Below are positions 24,127-32,120 of a stretch of DNA of 43,639 bases, in pieces; positions within the stretch are counted from its first letter, which is position 1; each line of letters begins with the position of its first letter. The notes under the pieces are model-generated. The model made no database searches and was not told where the DNA came from. It was given only the letters and a program-made list of their open reading frames with translations. Source of the DNA: Streptomyces carpinensis (GTDB taxonomy: Bacteria; Actinomycetota; Actinomycetes; Streptomycetales; Streptomycetaceae); contig NZ_MUBM01000103.1 in assembly GCF_002154505.1 (NCBI RefSeq), positions 361 through 43,999 of the forward strand, given 5' to 3'. The position numbers and the translations under genes were made by a program.

Positions 24127-24903
24127 ATGAGCGACAGTGACTTCACCGGCTTGCGCGGTACGGAGTTCGAGCGCGCGGACATGACGGGGGCGCGGTTCAC
24201 CACGGTGAGCCTGAACGAGGCGACGTTCCGGGCGTGTGAGTTAAACCGGGTCGTGATGCGCGGTGTCGAGATGGTCGACGTCACCATCGACGGTGAGATC
24301 CAGAACCTCGTCGTCAACGGAGTCGACGTCGTGCCGTTGCTGGAGGCCGAGCTGGACCGCCGGTACCCCGACCGCCGCAAGTTCCGGCCGGACACTGCCG
24401 AGGGGTTTCGGGATGCCTGGGACCTCGACGAACGGCTGTGGGAATCGACCGTCGCGCGGGCGCGCCGGCTGCCCCCGGAGCTGCTGCACGAGTCGGTCGG
24501 CGGCGAGTGGTCGTTCATCCAGACCCTGCGCCACCTGGCGTTCGCCACCGAGTCGTGGGTCGGCCGCTGCATCCTGGGCGATCCCAGCCCTTGGCACCCG
24601 CTGTCCCTGCCGTGGGACCAGATGGGTCCCCGGCCGGGAGTGCCGCACGACCGTGACGCGCGCCCGTCGCTCGAAGAGACGCTCGCCTTGCGGCTGGAGG
24701 CGATGGCGATCATGCGGCGCGTGGTCGACGGCCTGACCGACGAGCAGCTCGACAGCCGGACCGAGCCGCTCGTGGGTCCCGGCTGGCCGGACGAGGGTGA
24801 GACCTTCCTCGTCCGCGAGTGCCTGCTGGTCGTCCTCAACGAGGAGTGGTGGCACCGCATGTACGCCGAGCGCGATCTGGCCGTCCTCGAGGAACGGGGC
24901 TGA
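24127..24903 (+). CDS. DinB-family protein with N-terminal pentapeptide repeats
   Basis: A 258-residue protein. Residues about 5-60 contain pentapeptide-like repeats (FTGLRGTEFERADMTGARFT). Residues about 95-255 form a DinB-like four-helix bundle with the metal-binding His pattern in TLRHLAFATESW and NEEWWHRMYAERD. DinB-like enzymes include thiol transferases that use mycothiol in actinobacteria, so a mycothiol-dependent role is possible but unproven. The ATG at 24127 starts exactly at the pentapeptide repeats. The DUF1905 gene follows after 4 bp. Confidence 0.85.
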   Translation: MSDSDFTGLRGTEFERADMTGARFTTVSLNEATFRACELNRVVMRGVEMVDVTIDGEIQNLVVNGVDVVPLLEAELDRRYPDRRKFRPDTAEGFRDAWDLDERLWESTVARARRLPPELLHESVGGEWSFIQTLRHLAFATESWVGRCILGDPSPWHPLSLPWDQMGPRPGVPHDRDARPSLEETLALRLEAMAIMRRVVDGLTDEQLDSRTEPLVGPGWPDEGETFLVRECLLVVLNEEWWHRMYAERDLAVLEERG

Positions 24904-24907
24904 CGCC

Positions 24908-25195
24908 GTGGATCTCGTCTTCACCGGTCGGGTGATCGAATGGCGCGGGCCGTCTCCGTACCACTTCGTCCGTGTGCCCGACGAGGAGTCCGCCGATATC
25001 CACGAGGTGGCTGCGACGGTCACGTACGGCTGGGGCGTGATCCCGGTCAGGGCTCGGATCGGCGAGGTCGCGTTCGGCACGTCGCTCTTTCCCAAGGACG
25101 GCGGCTACCTGCTGCCACTGAAGAACGCGGTGCGCGGGCCGCAGGGCCTCGCGCCAGGGGATGACGTGACCGTGGAGGTGACCGTCCGTCTGTAG
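24908..25195 (+). CDS. DUF1905 family protein
   Basis: A 95-residue protein with a GTG start. The pattern FTGRVIEWRGPSPYHFVRVP ... YGWGVIPVRARIGEVAFGTSL ... GGYLLPLKNAVR matches DUF1905, a small beta-barrel family of unknown function, often fused to or near YdeI-like domains. It is probably co-transcribed with the DinB gene. Confidence 0.85.
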   Translation: MDLVFTGRVIEWRGPSPYHFVRVPDEESADIHEVAATVTYGWGVIPVRARIGEVAFGTSLFPKDGGYLLPLKNAVRGPQGLAPGDDVTVEVTVRL

Positions 25196-25312
25196 CCCCA
25201 GACAGTCCGTGCGGCGATGGCCGGGTCCGTTCTCGATCCACGGGAGAGGGCGTGGTTCGATATGGCTGACGGCGTGGTGGTCCAGGTGTTGGCGAGAGCG
25301 CTCGCGGCCTGA

Positions 25313-26446
25313 TCAGAGCACCGCGAGCGCTTTGTCTATGCGCCGTGCCGTGCCCTTGTGCGTGACCCATCTGCTCAGGGTCTCCAGTTCCGCCCGTGCT
25401 GCCCCGTTCCCGAGCAGAGCCAGCGCGACGATGCCCGCCTCCGCCACTTGCGGCGAGCGGGGAGCGCCTCCGGAGCGATGGTTCAGGGAGGTCTCGACGA
25501 GGCCGACGAGGGCATGGACGGTGTCCGGCTCAGGCGGAAGGAGGGAAAGCATCCAAGCGAGTCCACGGAGCACATGGGAGTTGTAGGGGTCGAAACACGC
25601 GTTCACATCGAACGGGAGGTGCGGATGACCGAGAAGCGGGAAGGTTCGATCCAGATGAGCCAGCTCCAGCCACCTGAGCACTGCTCGTCGTGCCTCCTCC
25701 GGGCCGACGGCGTCCAGCAGGGCCGATCCGGTCCGTCTCCACTTCGCCGATGGTGCGTCGGCCGTCGCGGGGGCCGCATGCTCCAGCAGCCGCTGCCACG
25801 GCTCTCCTCCGGCAGTTGCTTCCTTGAGAGCCGCGTCGGCCCACGGTTCGCCGGGATTGAGCACCGGACCAGGAAAATGAGCCAGTAGGTTGCGCATTTC
25901 GGGTTCCGCGCCGTTCGCGGCCGCCTGCGTGCGACGGAAGCCCGGCAGGTTCACCGCCGCACTCGTGCGCCGGAAGGCGGCCAGGACGGCCGTGTCGGGA
26001 GTACGCCCGGCTGCGAGTTCCGCGTCGGCCAGTTCCCAGATCCGGTGGCTCGACCAGATGAGGTACTGGTCCCTCAACCGGGAGAGCTGTTCCCGGCGTT
26101 CGGCAGCCAACAGGTCCCCGTCGAGGCCACGGACGACTCCGGAAGCGACCATGAGGAGTTCGGTGCGAAGGTATCCCCGATCCCGCCTGAACTCCTCGGC
26201 GGACCAGTCATCTTCCACGTGGGCGTACCAACGGGCCCATATGCCGGCGAGCTCCTGCCGGTCCTTGTCGGGCAGCGCCCTTAGGAGCTCCATGTTCTCG
26301 GACCCCACACCGGTCATGGAGCCGTTGTTGCAGGCGGCCCGCATGACGGCGCGAGACAGCTCAGGCAGGTCGCCTCGCTCCGCCAGGGCCCGGTACTGAG
26401 CGGCCTGTTCCGCCAGGACCTGGGTGTTCCCCATCCATCTGCTCAT
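25313..26446 (-). CDS. DUF4132-like protein, short form
   Basis: A 377-residue helical protein with no signal peptide. The region EHAAPATADAPSAKWRRTGS, LDAVGPEEARRAVLRWLEL, NSHVLRGLAWMLSLL and KALAVL at the C-terminus matches the N-terminal helical repeat part of DUF4132/WGR-type proteins, which are usually over 800 residues. This one ends where the larger proteins continue, so it may be a free-standing helical-repeat version. The start is set at ATG 26446 (MSRWMGN); an in-frame codon at 26476 would add 10 residues. Confidence 0.65.
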   Translation of the reverse strand: MSRWMGNTQVLAEQAAQYRALAERGDLPELSRAVMRAACNNGSMTGVGSENMELLRALPDKDRQELAGIWARWYAHVEDDWSAEEFRRDRGYLRTELLMVASGVVRGLDGDLLAAERREQLSRLRDQYLIWSSHRIWELADAELAAGRTPDTAVLAAFRRTSAAVNLPGFRRTQAAANGAEPEMRNLLAHFPGPVLNPGEPWADAALKEATAGGEPWQRLLEHAAPATADAPSAKWRRTGSALLDAVGPEEARRAVLRWLELAHLDRTFPLLGHPHLPFDVNACFDPYNSHVLRGLAWMLSLLPPEPDTVHALVGLVETSLNHRSGGAPRSPQVAEAGIVALALLGNGAARAELETLSRWVTHKGTARRIDKALAVL

Positions 26447-26727
26447 GACCGGCAGCCTAGAAGGGGCCGCTGACATCCGACCTGTCCCCTCGGGTAGGGC
26501 TCAGCCGCTCTCCCGCCTCGGAAGAGCGTCGATGAATACTTCCCCGTGGCTTCAGGCGCGGTGATCGGAGTCGCTGGACGCCACCGGGGGACCGCTGGCC
26601 CTCCCCGCCAGGCCGAACGTCACTGGTCGCCGGAGCGGCGCGGTGTTGTCATTGGTAGAGACGGGCGTGGACGAGCGGTCGCGAAGGCCGGGGCACGCGC
26701 CGTCGCGAAGCGGAGGAGGCCGATGCC

Positions 26728-27372
26728 ATGCTGCACCGCCGCACGGTCGGTGACGTGATGACCGAAGAAGTCATCACCCTCCGCCCCGACACGCCGTTCC
26801 AAGAGATCGCCTCCCTGCTGGACGCGAACGACATCGCCGCGGCACCGGTCATCGATGACGAGGGCGCCCCCGTCGGCGTCGTGTCCGCGTCCGATGTACT
26901 GCGGCACGAGACCGGCATGCCCGATCCACAGGGGCAGGACGGGAACGACGAGCGCGCGTGGGGCAAGGCCCGGGCCCGGACCGCGGGCGCGCTCATGAGC
27001 AGCCCTGTCTTCACCGCCCGTGCTGACTGGACGATCCCACGGGCCGCGCGGGAACTTCGCAGGCGGCACGTCAAGCAACTGCCGGTCGTCGGCGACCACG
27101 GGCTCCTGACCGGCATCGTCAGCCGTAGCGACCTGCTGAACGTCTTCATCCGCTCCGACGTCGAAATCCGCGGCGAGATCGAGCGGGACGTCCTGGGGCG
27201 CATCCTCGGCCTGGAAGAGGGCAGCGTCGCGGTCGAGGTCCAAGAGGGTGCCGTTACCCTGCGGGGTCACGTTCCGGAACCGCGTCTTGTCCCGGTGGTC
27301 GTGGGCCTGTGCCAGGGCGTCGACGGTGTCGTCGCCGTGGACGCCCACCTCGTGGCGGCCCGGACGGACTAG
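26728..27372 (+). CDS. CBS-pair and BON domain protein
   Basis: A 214-residue protein with two CBS domains (about 5-60, VGDVMTEEVITLRPDTPFQ; and about 88-145, LMSSPVFTARADWTIPRAAR) and a C-terminal BON domain (about 148-212, VAVEVQEGAVTLRGHVPE). CBS pairs bind adenine nucleotides. In Streptomyces such proteins belong to hypoxia and dormancy-type stress regulons with universal stress proteins. The ATG has GGAGGAGG 8 nt upstream. Upstream, GGGGGACC-N8-CTCCCC is a weak OsdR-like palindrome. Its stop overlaps that of the convergent pseudogene. Confidence 0.9.
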   Translation: MLHRRTVGDVMTEEVITLRPDTPFQEIASLLDANDIAAAPVIDDEGAPVGVVSASDVLRHETGMPDPQGQDGNDERAWGKARARTAGALMSSPVFTARADWTIPRAARELRRRHVKQLPVVGDHGLLTGIVSRSDLLNVFIRSDVEIRGEIERDVLGRILGLEEGSVAVEVQEGAVTLRGHVPEPRLVPVVVGLCQGVDGVVAVDAHLVAARTD

Positions 27373-27818
27373 TCGCTGGTGACTTCGCACGCCGGAGCGA
27401 TGCACGTCGGGCTGTCCGCCCGTGCTTGATCGCTCGACGTCCGGGACTCACGGAACTGCCCGCCCAGCTTGAAGAGCCCGGTCACTGCGGCACTGCCTTC
27501 GTCTGCGGTCAGCGACCGGAAGCGCGATGTGTCGACCGCTGGCCGTACGAGGCGGAGAGCGAGTGCTCTCCGGACGAGGTTGGTGCCATGGCACAGGTCT
27601 TCGGCGAGCCATTCGCGGAAGCCCGCGAGCGCCGTTCGACCGCTGCCCTCGTGGTAGCCGTCGAGGTAGGCCGCGTAGGGCCAGAAGGGGCCGTCCAGGC
27701 CGTAGGCGCCCGGACGTCATCGGATGTCCGCCGACAGATCCAGGGGATCCAGCCGTACTGCCTGATCCCCCGGAAGCGAGTCGGCGGTCTGGCGGACGAC
27801 ATGATGTGACGTCGGCAC
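27369..27818 (-). pseudogene. Unknown gene with in-frame TGA at codon 34
   Basis: GTG at 27818 with GGAAG just upstream starts MPTSHHVVRQTADSLPGDQA and reaches LSADIR, then meets TGA (27719-27717). The same frame then reads on for 115 codons with perfect Streptomyces codon bias (GAYGLDGPFWPYAAYLDGYH, TALAGFREWLAEDLCHGTNL) to TAG at 27371-27369. The product looks like a compact soluble protein of about 149 residues. No family is recognised; its place after an immunity gene suggests another member of the toxin-immunity string. Confidence 0.55.
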
Positions 27819-27830
27819 GTCGACTTCCGC

Positions 27831-28505
27831 TCAGGACCCGTAATCGGCCCGGGGGGCGGCGAGCCGGCCGGCGGCGACCGCGAGCCAGCCGCCGGGGGAA
27901 TACGGTGCCGGCGGATCGACCTCCATGCCCAGTTCGGCGACGGCGAGGGCGTAGTCGGACTCGTCGAGATCCAGCGCGAGGAGTTCGTGCAGCTCCCCTA
28001 CGAGGTGAGCGACGAGCTGTGGGTCGGTCGAGGCCCGATAGTCCTCGAGGGCTGCGTCGTGGTTGTCGAACTCGTCCGGCATGTCCTGCGAGAACCAGCC
28101 GCCGAGGAACTGGCCGAGCTCGGGGAAGCGGGCGTGCCATTCCCAGTGGGTGACGGGGGCCGCCGGGAGCGGGACCTCGCCTTCTTCGACGCTGTGCCTG
28201 ATGCGGTCGGCGAGGCAGAGCAGCCACTGCTGGACCGCGCCATCGGCCAACCCGACGTCGGGGATCACGTAGAACTCCCCGAGGCGCTGCCGCAGCCGCC
28301 CCGGTGGATTCTCGGCGTAGTCCCGCAACTGCCGCTCGGCGATGGCGAGGGCCCACGGGCGGCTGTGCCAGGTCTGCCGTAGGTAGGCGGTCAGGGCTTG
28401 GCCGGGCTTGTCGGGGGTGTCGTCGGCCGGCTGTCCGGCGTAGGCGCGCAGGACGTGGTCGAGTTCGCCGTATCGGCGGTCGTGTTCGAGGGGGCTCAGC
28501 GGCAC
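27831..28505 (-). CDS. CdiI-like immunity protein
   Basis: A 224-residue acidic soluble protein. The N-terminal part (HDRRYGELDHVLRAYAGQPA ... LTAYLRQTWHSRPWALAIAE, EFYVIPDVGLADGAVQQWLL) resembles the CdiI_2-type contact-dependent inhibition immunity family, which I recall as the partner of RNase A-like CdiA toxins. It directly follows a gene for an RNase A-like domain, as expected for a toxin/immunity pair. The GTG start has GAGG upstream. It probably neutralises the toxin by direct binding. Confidence 0.7.
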   Translation of the reverse strand: MPLSPLEHDRRYGELDHVLRAYAGQPADDTPDKPGQALTAYLRQTWHSRPWALAIAERQLRDYAENPPGRLRQRLGEFYVIPDVGLADGAVQQWLLCLADRIRHSVEEGEVPLPAAPVTHWEWHARFPELGQFLGGWFSQDMPDEFDNHDAALEDYRASTDPQLVAHLVGELHELLALDLDESDYALAVAELGMEVDPPAPYSPGGWLAVAAGRLAAPRADYGS

Positions 28506-28527
28506 GGTGGTCTGCCTCTACGGGTTG

Positions 28528-28827
28528 CTACAGGTAGATGGGGAAGGTGGCGTGGACGGCGAAACCGTGGGGGCGGGAGGCGTCCCGCTTGAGGATCACA
28601 CGGGCCGCCCGCACATCGACGGACCCCCGTCCGGCCAGCATCATGGCCTGCAGAAGGACGCGTCCGACCGGCTCGGACCGGGACGGCCAGGACGCCTCGA
28701 TGGTCAGGCGCGGGCGCGTCGACTGCGCGAGCCAGCGGTGGATGAGCTGCTCGTTGGCGGTGACGACGTGCTGGGTGGCCCATTGGGCGGTCTCGTGGTC
28801 GGGGTAGGTGGCGGAACGGGTGCGCAC
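28528..28827 (-). CDS. Orphan RNase A-like toxin domain fragment
   Basis: A 99-residue product with a GTG start and AGGAGAG about 9 nt upstream. It aligns by pattern to the C-terminal two-thirds of bacterial RNase A-like toxins: RSATYPDHETAQWATQHVVT, NEQLIHRWLAQ, VRAARVILKRDASRPHGFAV then HATFP. The first part of the domain with the catalytic His (HVG motif) is missing, and there is no delivery module. It is either a displaced, inactivated toxin tip left after domain replacement or a cartridge awaiting recombination. Confidence 0.65.
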   Translation of the reverse strand: MRTRSATYPDHETAQWATQHVVTANEQLIHRWLAQSTRPRLTIEASWPSRSEPVGRVLLQAMMLAGRGSVDVRAARVILKRDASRPHGFAVHATFPIYL

Positions 28828-28880
28828 CTTTGGTCTCTCCTGAATGCTGCGGCGGGTGATTGTCGGATGGGCGCGAACGG

Positions 28881-29234
28881 CTAATCGTCCTCGAACCGCC
28901 AGAGCACCAGGACGTTCTCACCCGAAACCCCGATGAGACAGACGTCGATGGTGGTGTCGGCAAGGGCATTGGTGTGAAATGACGAGGCAAGGAAATCTGC
29001 CTCTTCGCCGTCTTCCGCATGCCCATGATTGGTGAAGAAGCGTGCGCCATCCCCTACGGCCTTCAAGATGTCCCGCAGACAGGAATCGCGTTCCGTATTT
29101 GGAATGCGAAGGGATGCGTGAGGACCGTACAGAAGAGATCCGACCGAGATCAGCCGGGCCAGATCCAAGGCTTGGGCAGGCGAGACCTCCAGAAGGTTGT
29201 TCCGCAACTCGCTGCGGTCTACCTGCCGGAGCAC
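28881..29234 (-). CDS. Probable cognate immunity protein of the WXG toxin
   Basis: A 117-residue acidic soluble protein, the gene directly following the toxin on the same strand. The GTG at 29234 has AGGGG about 7 nt upstream. No family is recognised (NLLEVSPAQALDLARLISVG, ARFFTNHGHAEDGEE, VCLIGVSGENVLVLWRF). The immunity role is inferred from position, size and acidity. Its first seven codons after the start lie in a repeat shared with 23.6 kb, so the 5' end may have been a recombination point. Confidence 0.6.
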   Translation of the reverse strand: MLRQVDRSELRNNLLEVSPAQALDLARLISVGSLLYGPHASLRIPNTERDSCLRDILKAVGDGARFFTNHGHAEDGEEADFLASSFHTNALADTTIDVCLIGVSGENVLVLWRFEDD

Positions 29235-29343
29235 GGGATTCCCCTGGATCGTTTCTATTACGGTGCCGTGCCAGTCCGTGCCCCTGCGGGCTACGAGCGC
29301 GGCGAAGGACTGGCGTTCCTCGAAACGTCCCCGCGCGCAGGCG
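29211..29343 (+). repeat. Dispersed ~130-bp repeat, copy B
   Basis: Counterpart of 23596-23726. It covers the 5' end of the immunity gene and most of the toxin-immunity spacer (29235-29388). Confidence 0.5.
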
Positions 29344-29388
29344 GGCAGACCCGTCTCCCTCTCCGTCACAGATCCTCCCGATGTGTGC

Positions 29389-31083
29389 TCACGGCAGCGT
29401 GGGCATGGACGTGTAGACAACATAGGGCGGGTGAAGGCCGTTCTTGTACTTGAGTACGACCTTCACCGTGTGCGTGTCCTGCGCCGCACTCGCCCTGGGG
29501 TTGCCTGCCTCAACGGTACGACCGGTCACAGCATTGAACTCCACCGGATCGAGGGTCAGAATCGAAGTGTCGCGACGCGGTCTGGAGAGCCATCTCTTTA
29601 TCTTTTCCTGATTGTCCACTCCGGCGTTCTGCTGACCAGAATGAGCGGGCGGCCCCACATATTCCAGCGTGTCTTGAGTGTACTTCTGGGCGGATGTCAG
29701 GTTCGTGAAGCTGGAAGCGGCATCGATCGTCGGCTGATCCCTGAGCCGCTGCGCGAGCTGCTCATCGGTCTTGCCCACATGTTTGTCGATGATGTGGCTT
29801 CCGTGGACTCCTTCCTGATTCGCCAGATCGACCGGATACGCGTGATTGGCCTCGCTGTCCCCGGGCACCGTGTAGAGCGGATCGCCCTTGAAATCAGTCA
29901 GGGCGCGCGCACCGAACGCCTCCGCCCTGGCCGATTCGGCATCAAAGGTCGGTGCGCTCGAGTATGCCTCGTCCAGTGCCGGCAGCAGCGCCTTGATTTC
30001 GCCGACCTGTCGATGGACCCGGTTGTTGTAGGCCGCCACGGCGTCGTTCAGGGCGGCCTCGTCGATGTCCAGGACGATGCCGACCGAGAGGTCGGTGACC
30101 AGGCCCTTGCCCGCGTGCCACAGTCCTTTCACCAGGCTCTTGGCATCCGTGATGTCCAGTTCTCGCGGATCGAGCTGCTTGAGGCTGTCCAGGACGGCTT
30201 GGCGGTAGATCCGGTGTAGATCGTCCCGGACGTCCTCGGCCGCCTTGGCGACGGCATAGACCGCATCGACCATGGCGTCGCAGGTGTCGAACAGGACGGC
30301 GAAGACGGGATGGCTGGTCCCTCTCTTCTTCGCGTCGTCGTTGGACCAGTCGTAACCCTCGCGGTCTTTGCCCCAGGCGGAGGTTCCCCACAACGTGCTG
30401 CAGAACGTCCGCATCGCGTTGTACCACTCCTGGTCGGCCTGGTCGGTGATGCTGCCGACGAGGCCCGTCAGCGTCCCGTCCACCAGGCCGAGCGTGGTCT
30501 GCGGCATCCGCCATGTCTGGGAGATCGAGTACAGACGCAGGTGGTTGGGCAACGGCAGGATGGTAGCCGCCTTGCCCCAACGGCACTCGTGCTCCAGCAA
30601 GGGGCGCAGGACAGCCAGAACCGCTGCTTCCAGGCCTTCCAAGGCCTCCTGCATGATGCTCTGGCCGGGGTCGAGGTCACCCCACTTGAAGTCCGTGACC
30701 GGACCGTATGCAGGGGGTTTGTCGATCACGTACGGGATCGGCCGGGGCGCCGGATGCGCTGACGGAGAAGGGTGCGTGGCAGCGTCCGCCGCCGCGTAGT
30801 TGTTGGCGGTGGTGGTGAATCCGACAGCGGCGCCGCCGACACTCACCACGGATCTGGCCCAGACTTCGAGGAACCTGTTGGCGACCTTGACGTAGGCGGC
30901 CGTGAAGTCCTTCATGGCCGATCCGTTGCCGCCGCCGTCCGGGTAACGTGCCAGTTCGTCGAGGAACGACTTGATGCCCTGGTCAAGAGGGTCCTGTTGG
31001 CCCGCCACATTCGTCGAGACCCCGTAGAGAACAGACGGAGTCACATCGATCGTGCCGTTCTGTGGAGCCGGCGGAGTGGCCAT
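29389..31083 (-). CDS. WXG-type polymorphic toxin with RNase A-like C-terminal domain
   Basis: A 564-residue protein. Residues about 1-400 are mostly helical, with Trp-rich segments, no signal peptide and no repeats, as in type VII (ESX)-exported toxins. The C-terminus (about 425-564) fits the bacterial RNase A-like toxin fold: HGSHIIDKHVGKTDEQLAQR, AASSFTNLTSAQKY, IKRWLSR, VKVVLKYKNG, YTSMP. H435 and R446 or R448 are candidates for the catalytic His and Arg known from the Yersinia kristensenii CdiA toxin; the expected final Thr-x-Tyr reads Thr-Ser-Met here. Translation is coupled to the upstream WXG100 gene by a TGATG overlap. tRNA or general RNA cleavage is inferred. Confidence 0.8.
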   Translation of the reverse strand: MATPPAPQNGTIDVTPSVLYGVSTNVAGQQDPLDQGIKSFLDELARYPDGGGNGSAMKDFTAAYVKVANRFLEVWARSVVSVGGAAVGFTTTANNYAAADAATHPSPSAHPAPRPIPYVIDKPPAYGPVTDFKWGDLDPGQSIMQEALEGLEAAVLAVLRPLLEHECRWGKAATILPLPNHLRLYSISQTWRMPQTTLGLVDGTLTGLVGSITDQADQEWYNAMRTFCSTLWGTSAWGKDREGYDWSNDDAKKRGTSHPVFAVLFDTCDAMVDAVYAVAKAAEDVRDDLHRIYRQAVLDSLKQLDPRELDITDAKSLVKGLWHAGKGLVTDLSVGIVLDIDEAALNDAVAAYNNRVHRQVGEIKALLPALDEAYSSAPTFDAESARAEAFGARALTDFKGDPLYTVPGDSEANHAYPVDLANQEGVHGSHIIDKHVGKTDEQLAQRLRDQPTIDAASSFTNLTSAQKYTQDTLEYVGPPAHSGQQNAGVDNQEKIKRWLSRPRRDTSILTLDPVEFNAVTGRTVEAGNPRASAAQDTHTVKVVLKYKNGLHPPYVVYTSMPTLP

Positions 31084-31403
31084 CAGGCGGCTCCCCAGCC
31101 GCGCAGCACCGCCCGGTGTGCCGCCGCGTAGTTGGCATGACCGGTGGTGACGTAGGCGTGCAGCCACTTCTGAGCGGTCTGAAGGTCCTGTGCAGAGCGG
31201 TCCCACTCGTCGAGCTTCTGTACGAAGACCTCGCGAGCCTCGCCCTTCCACGACAGCACGACGGGTTCGACGCGCTCGTAGAGGCCCTCCAGCTTGTCAT
31301 TGAGCTGCTTGAGGATGTCCTCGAGTTCGGTGGCGAGTTCCTGGAGAGCGGAGAAGGAGACGCTTATATGGCCGTCGCTGCCATTGGTGGGCCCGGTCGA
31401 CAT
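31083..31403 (-). CDS. WXG100-family protein (EsxA/ESAT-6-like)
   Basis: A 106-residue helical hairpin. The WxG turn is WKG in LSWKGEAREVF (about residue 56), flanked by amphipathic helices. Such proteins are exported by, or chaperone cargo to, type VII secretion machines. AAGGGGG lies just upstream of the ATG. The stop overlaps the toxin start, so this is likely the toxin's partner. No EccC ATPase gene is in the window; the machine must be encoded elsewhere. Confidence 0.85.
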   Translation of the reverse strand: MSTGPTNGSDGHISVSFSALQELATELEDILKQLNDKLEGLYERVEPVVLSWKGEAREVFVQKLDEWDRSAQDLQTAQKWLHAYVTTGHANYAAAHRAVLRGWGAA

Positions 31404-31459
31404 GATCCCCCTTGGTGTCGGCAACTGGGTCTGAGCTGAGACTTGGCCTTCGCCTCAGC

Positions 31460-31891
31460 TCAGAAGAGGTCGAGGCTGCTGCGCGGCGGTGGCGGTGCGC
31501 CGCCTGTCCCGGCCTCCGGATTGGGCGTGGAGAGCTTGTCGACTTCGGTGCTGAGATCCACCTGGACACGCTGTATCTGTTCGAGCACGTCAAGGTCGTG
31601 CTCGCTGAAGCCGTCCCGGCTCAGGCGCACGGCCTCCTCCAGCAGCTTCAGCACTTCACGGATGCGCACGGCGTCCTCGGCCGCCGCCCGGTGGAACTCG
31701 CGGTACGCCGTCGCCGCCGGACCGCGCCAGCCTGCCTCGATGCGGTCGACGATCGCGTCCATGCGTTTGACCTGCTTGTCGAGATGGTCCTGCATGTCGC
31801 CGAGGTCACCGGCGAGCTTCGTCAGGCCCTTCGACGACACGCGCAGATCGGGGCCGCCTTTCTCGTCCGCGCCTGTGTCGGGTACTCCCAT
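31460..31891 (-). CDS. WXG-like protein, first gene of the toxin operon
   Basis: A 143-residue protein. A helical region (about 15-110) carries WRG in EAGWRGPAATAYREFHRAA, the WXG-type turn, followed by a second helix and a Pro-rich C-terminus ending SSLDLF. It is longer than standard WXG100 proteins and resembles the larger helical partners often encoded with type VII toxins. GGGGATG precedes the ATG. It is 56 bp upstream of the WXG100 gene, in one operon with the toxin. Confidence 0.75.
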   Translation of the reverse strand: MGVPDTGADEKGGPDLRVSSKGLTKLAGDLGDMQDHLDKQVKRMDAIVDRIEAGWRGPAATAYREFHRAAAEDAVRIREVLKLLEEAVRLSRDGFSEHDLDVLEQIQRVQVDLSTEVDKLSTPNPEAGTGGAPPPPRSSLDLF

Positions 31892-32054
31892 GCCGCATCC
31901 CCCATCCTGTCGGCATCTCGTGTCTCAACAGACTTGGGGATCTTACGGAGGGAGCACCGGCAGGAATGCATGGGGCCAATACAGCAAGACTCGGAGGGCG
32001 GACGGACGTGCCGGGGAACGGAACGGGAACGCGCCCATGGTTCGCCTCCTTCCC

Positions 32055-32094
32055 CCGGCCGTGGTACCGCATCGCCCATCGACCCCACGGCCGG
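32055..32094 (-). terminator. Terminator after msrA
   Basis: A perfect 10-bp inverted repeat CCGGCCGTGG/CCACGGCCGG with a 20-nt loop, 27 nt beyond the msrA stop on the minus strand. Confidence 0.5.
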
Positions 32095-32120
32095 TCAGCG
32101 ACGGCCTCAGGCTGGTTCTG

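Noticed and set aside
25217..25312. 31-codon plus-strand frame ending right at the DUF4132-like gene's stop
   Set aside because: It could be a gene tail, but it is too short and unrecognised to support.
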